In this document: piece by piece, positions 62,684 to 64,000 of the stretch
Numbering within the stretch: position 1 is the first letter of the stretch
How the letters are laid out: each line of letters starts with the position of its first letter
Assembly: GCF_021458635.1 (NCBI RefSeq)
Contig: NZ_JAIRDQ010000002.1
Location: 868,001-932,000, forward strand
Direction of reading: 5' to 3'
Source: Bradyrhizobium monzae
GTDB lineage: Bacteria > Pseudomonadota > Alphaproteobacteria > Rhizobiales > Xanthobacteraceae
DNA length: 64,000 nucleotides
Translations under genes and position numbers: made by a program
The notes under the pieces: generated by a model
The model's database searches: none
Told to the model about the DNA's origin: nothing
What the model saw: only the letters and a program-made list of their open reading frames with translations

Positions 62684-64000
62684 GTGCGCTATTTCTTCGA
62701 GGACTACGCTCTCGACACCGACCGGCGCGAGCTGCATCGTGGCTCCAACGTCGTTCCTACCGCACCGCAGGTTTTCGATCTGCTCGATTACCTGATCCGA
62801 AATAAGGAGCGTGTCGTCAGCAAAGACGACCTCGTGAACGCCATCTGGAATGGACGCATCGTATCCGATGTGGCGCTGACCACGCGTCTCAACGCTGCCC
62901 GAAGCGCGATCGGCGATTCCGGCGAAGAACAGCGCCTCATCAAGACGCTGCCACGAAAGGGCTTTCGTTTCGTCGGCCTGGTGCACGAGGGGGGTAGGCC
63001 ATCCACCATCACGGCGGACTCATCCGGCCACGTGGATTCTTCAACTCCCGCACTTGCGCTCCCCGACAAACCCTCGATCGCGGTATTGCCGTTCGAGAAC
63101 ATGAGCGGCGATCCAGAGCAGCAATATTTTGCCGACGGAATGGTCGAGGAGATCACGACAGCGCTTTCGCGATTCAAATGGCTGTTCGTCATCGCCCGAA
63201 ACTCGAGCTTCACGTTCAAGGGCAGAGCGGTCGATATCAAGGAAGTCGGGCGCAGGCTGGGCGTGCGCTATGTGCTTGAGGGGTCCGTGCGCAAATCGTC
63301 GGACAAGGTGCGCATCGCAGGGCAGTTGATTGACGCGATTACAGGCGCGCACATCTGGGCGGACAGGTTCGAGCGCGACCTGACGGACGTTTTCGCCCTC
63401 CAGGACGAAGTCGCGGTCGCCGTTGTTTCGGCCATCGAGCCGAAATTGCTTCAAACAGAAATTGCCATGGCAACGCGGCGACGGCCAGAGAACCTTACGG
63501 CCTATGATTTCTACCTTCGGGCACTGCCGCATTATTACGCGTCAACCCGCGAAGGGTTCGCCGAGGCCACAAGGCTTGCTCATAGCGCCTTGGAGCTGGA
63601 CCCCGGGTTCAGCTTCATCGCGGCTTTGGCAAGTCTGTGCCACACGCTCAACGTGACCATGGGCTATGCTGTCGATCCTCAATTCGACCGCAAGGAAGCG
63701 ATTCGACTTTTTCGCCTGGCACTGAGTATCGACGACAGCGATCCCGTAACGTTGGCGAACGCCGCTACCGTCTCGGCTTTCATGGTTGGCGATTGTGAAA
63801 GCGAGATCGAGATGGCAGATCGCGCGGTAGCCCTCAACCCGAACGCATTTGAGGCGTGGCATGGCAGAGGCTGGGTGTATCGAATAGCGGGGCTGCCGGA
63901 AGAGGCAATCAGGAGCTTTGAACGTGCCATTCGCGTAAGCCCGGTCGATCCGCTACTCCATCGGTCGTTCATCGGAATGGCGATGGCCCTTATTGAACTT
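62684..64000 (+). CDS. winged-helix/TolB-like/TPR regulator, cut by the window end
   Basis: The first 439 codons of a gene that runs off the right edge. Residues 1-105 form an OmpR/CadC-type winged helix (FEDYALDTDRRELHRGS and KTLPRKGFRFVGLV), residues about 128-260 a TolB-N/FlgO-like domain typical of these regulators (KPSIAVLPFENMSGDPEQ, IKEVGRRLGVRYVLEGSVRK), and from about 270 TPR-like helical repeats begin. Such proteins control transcription in response to unknown signals. The start is GTG with AAGGAG seven bases upstream, so it is missed when only ATG is considered. Confidence 0.85.
   Translation, partial: MRYFFEDYALDTDRRELHRGSNVVPTAPQVFDLLDYLIRNKERVVSKDDLVNAIWNGRIVSDVALTTRLNAARSAIGDSGEEQRLIKTLPRKGFRFVGLVHEGGRPSTITADSSGHVDSSTPALALPDKPSIAVLPFENMSGDPEQQYFADGMVEEITTALSRFKWLFVIARNSSFTFKGRAVDIKEVGRRLGVRYVLEGSVRKSSDKVRIAGQLIDAITGAHIWADRFERDLTDVFALQDEVAVAVVSAIEPKLLQTEIAMATRRRPENLTAYDFYLRALPHYYASTREGFAEATRLAHSALELDPGFSFIAALASLCHTLNVTMGYAVDPQFDRKEAIRLFRLALSIDDSDPVTLANAATVSAFMVGDCESEIEMADRAVALNPNAFEAWHGRGWVYRIAGLPEEAIRSFERAIRVSPVDPLLHRSFIGMAMALIEL

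Noticed and set aside
1..64000. CRISPR arrays, tRNA or rRNA genes, insertion sequences
   Set aside because: No regularly spaced repeats, cloverleaf-like segments, rRNA motifs or transposase coding were seen on either strand by eye.

Overview
The window reads as chromosomal DNA of an alphaproteobacterium of the Bradyrhizobium/Rhodopseudomonas type. The evidence is uniformly high GC with strong third-position bias, the families present (HpnP-like radical SAM, fused LivM-LivG, homoprotocatechuate meta-pathway genes, transglutaminase/ATP-grasp/alpha-E cluster, DUF1127, many Liv-type ABC proteins) and intergenic palindromic repeats of a kind common in these genomes. The genus is an inference. I see no rRNA, tRNA, CRISPR array, insertion sequence or phage gene.

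Layout. 0-9.5 kb: a small secreted protein with a clear terminator, then a minus-strand group eutB, B12-binding radical SAM enzyme (HpnP-like), eutC and an MMPL/RND exporter, followed by a divergent chemoreceptor. 9.6-15.2 kb: an ABM-domain protein, a DUF417 membrane protein, a low-molecular-weight phosphatase, then a LysR-controlled MFS/cupin/zinc-alcohol-dehydrogenase group. 15.2-26 kb: an RlpA-like protein, a Tat-exported sulfatase, a small secreted protein, an acyl-CoA dehydrogenase with an in-frame minisatellite, a Liv-type binding protein, an HdeD-like protein, a Rieske/FAD reductase, an alpha/beta hydrolase and an HD-domain protein. 26-32.9 kb: a three-gene transglutaminase/ATP-grasp/alpha-E/DUF2126 cluster, which belongs to the predicted amidoligase systems and has no settled substrate.

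32.9-47.5 kb: a catabolic block. A UxaA-family dehydratase and an HpcH/HpaI aldolase lie beside a complete Liv-type ABC transporter (binding protein, permease, fused permease-ATPase, ATPase). Next come a MarR-type regulator (HpaR-like) and a divergent homoprotocatechuate operon (hpaH, hpaF, hpaE, hpaD, a fumarylacetoacetase-fold gene and a ThDP enzyme). A perfect 16-bp palindrome sits in the regulator/operon gap. Together these suggest uptake and meta-cleavage of a hydroxyphenylacetate-type aromatic, although the HpaBC hydroxylase is not in the window.

47.5-55 kb: AlkB next to a second 2-oxoglutarate/Fe(II) oxygenase, then DUF2848 and amidase genes, divergent from a DUF35/thiolase/SDR operon and a Tat-exported SMP-30-type gluconolactonase. 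55-64 kb: PEP carboxylase, a gene-free stretch of about 0.8 kb that looks like a dispersed repeat, a glutathione transferase, a small coiled-coil protein, a VOC protein, a YccF protein and a rhomboid protease. A broken enoyl-CoA hydratase tail marks a recombination junction, and after it come a DUF1127 protein and a GTG-started winged-helix/TPR regulator cut by the window edge.

Starts were set by ribosome binding sites and homologous N-termini where visible. Functions rest on sequence motifs and family knowledge; no database search was run.
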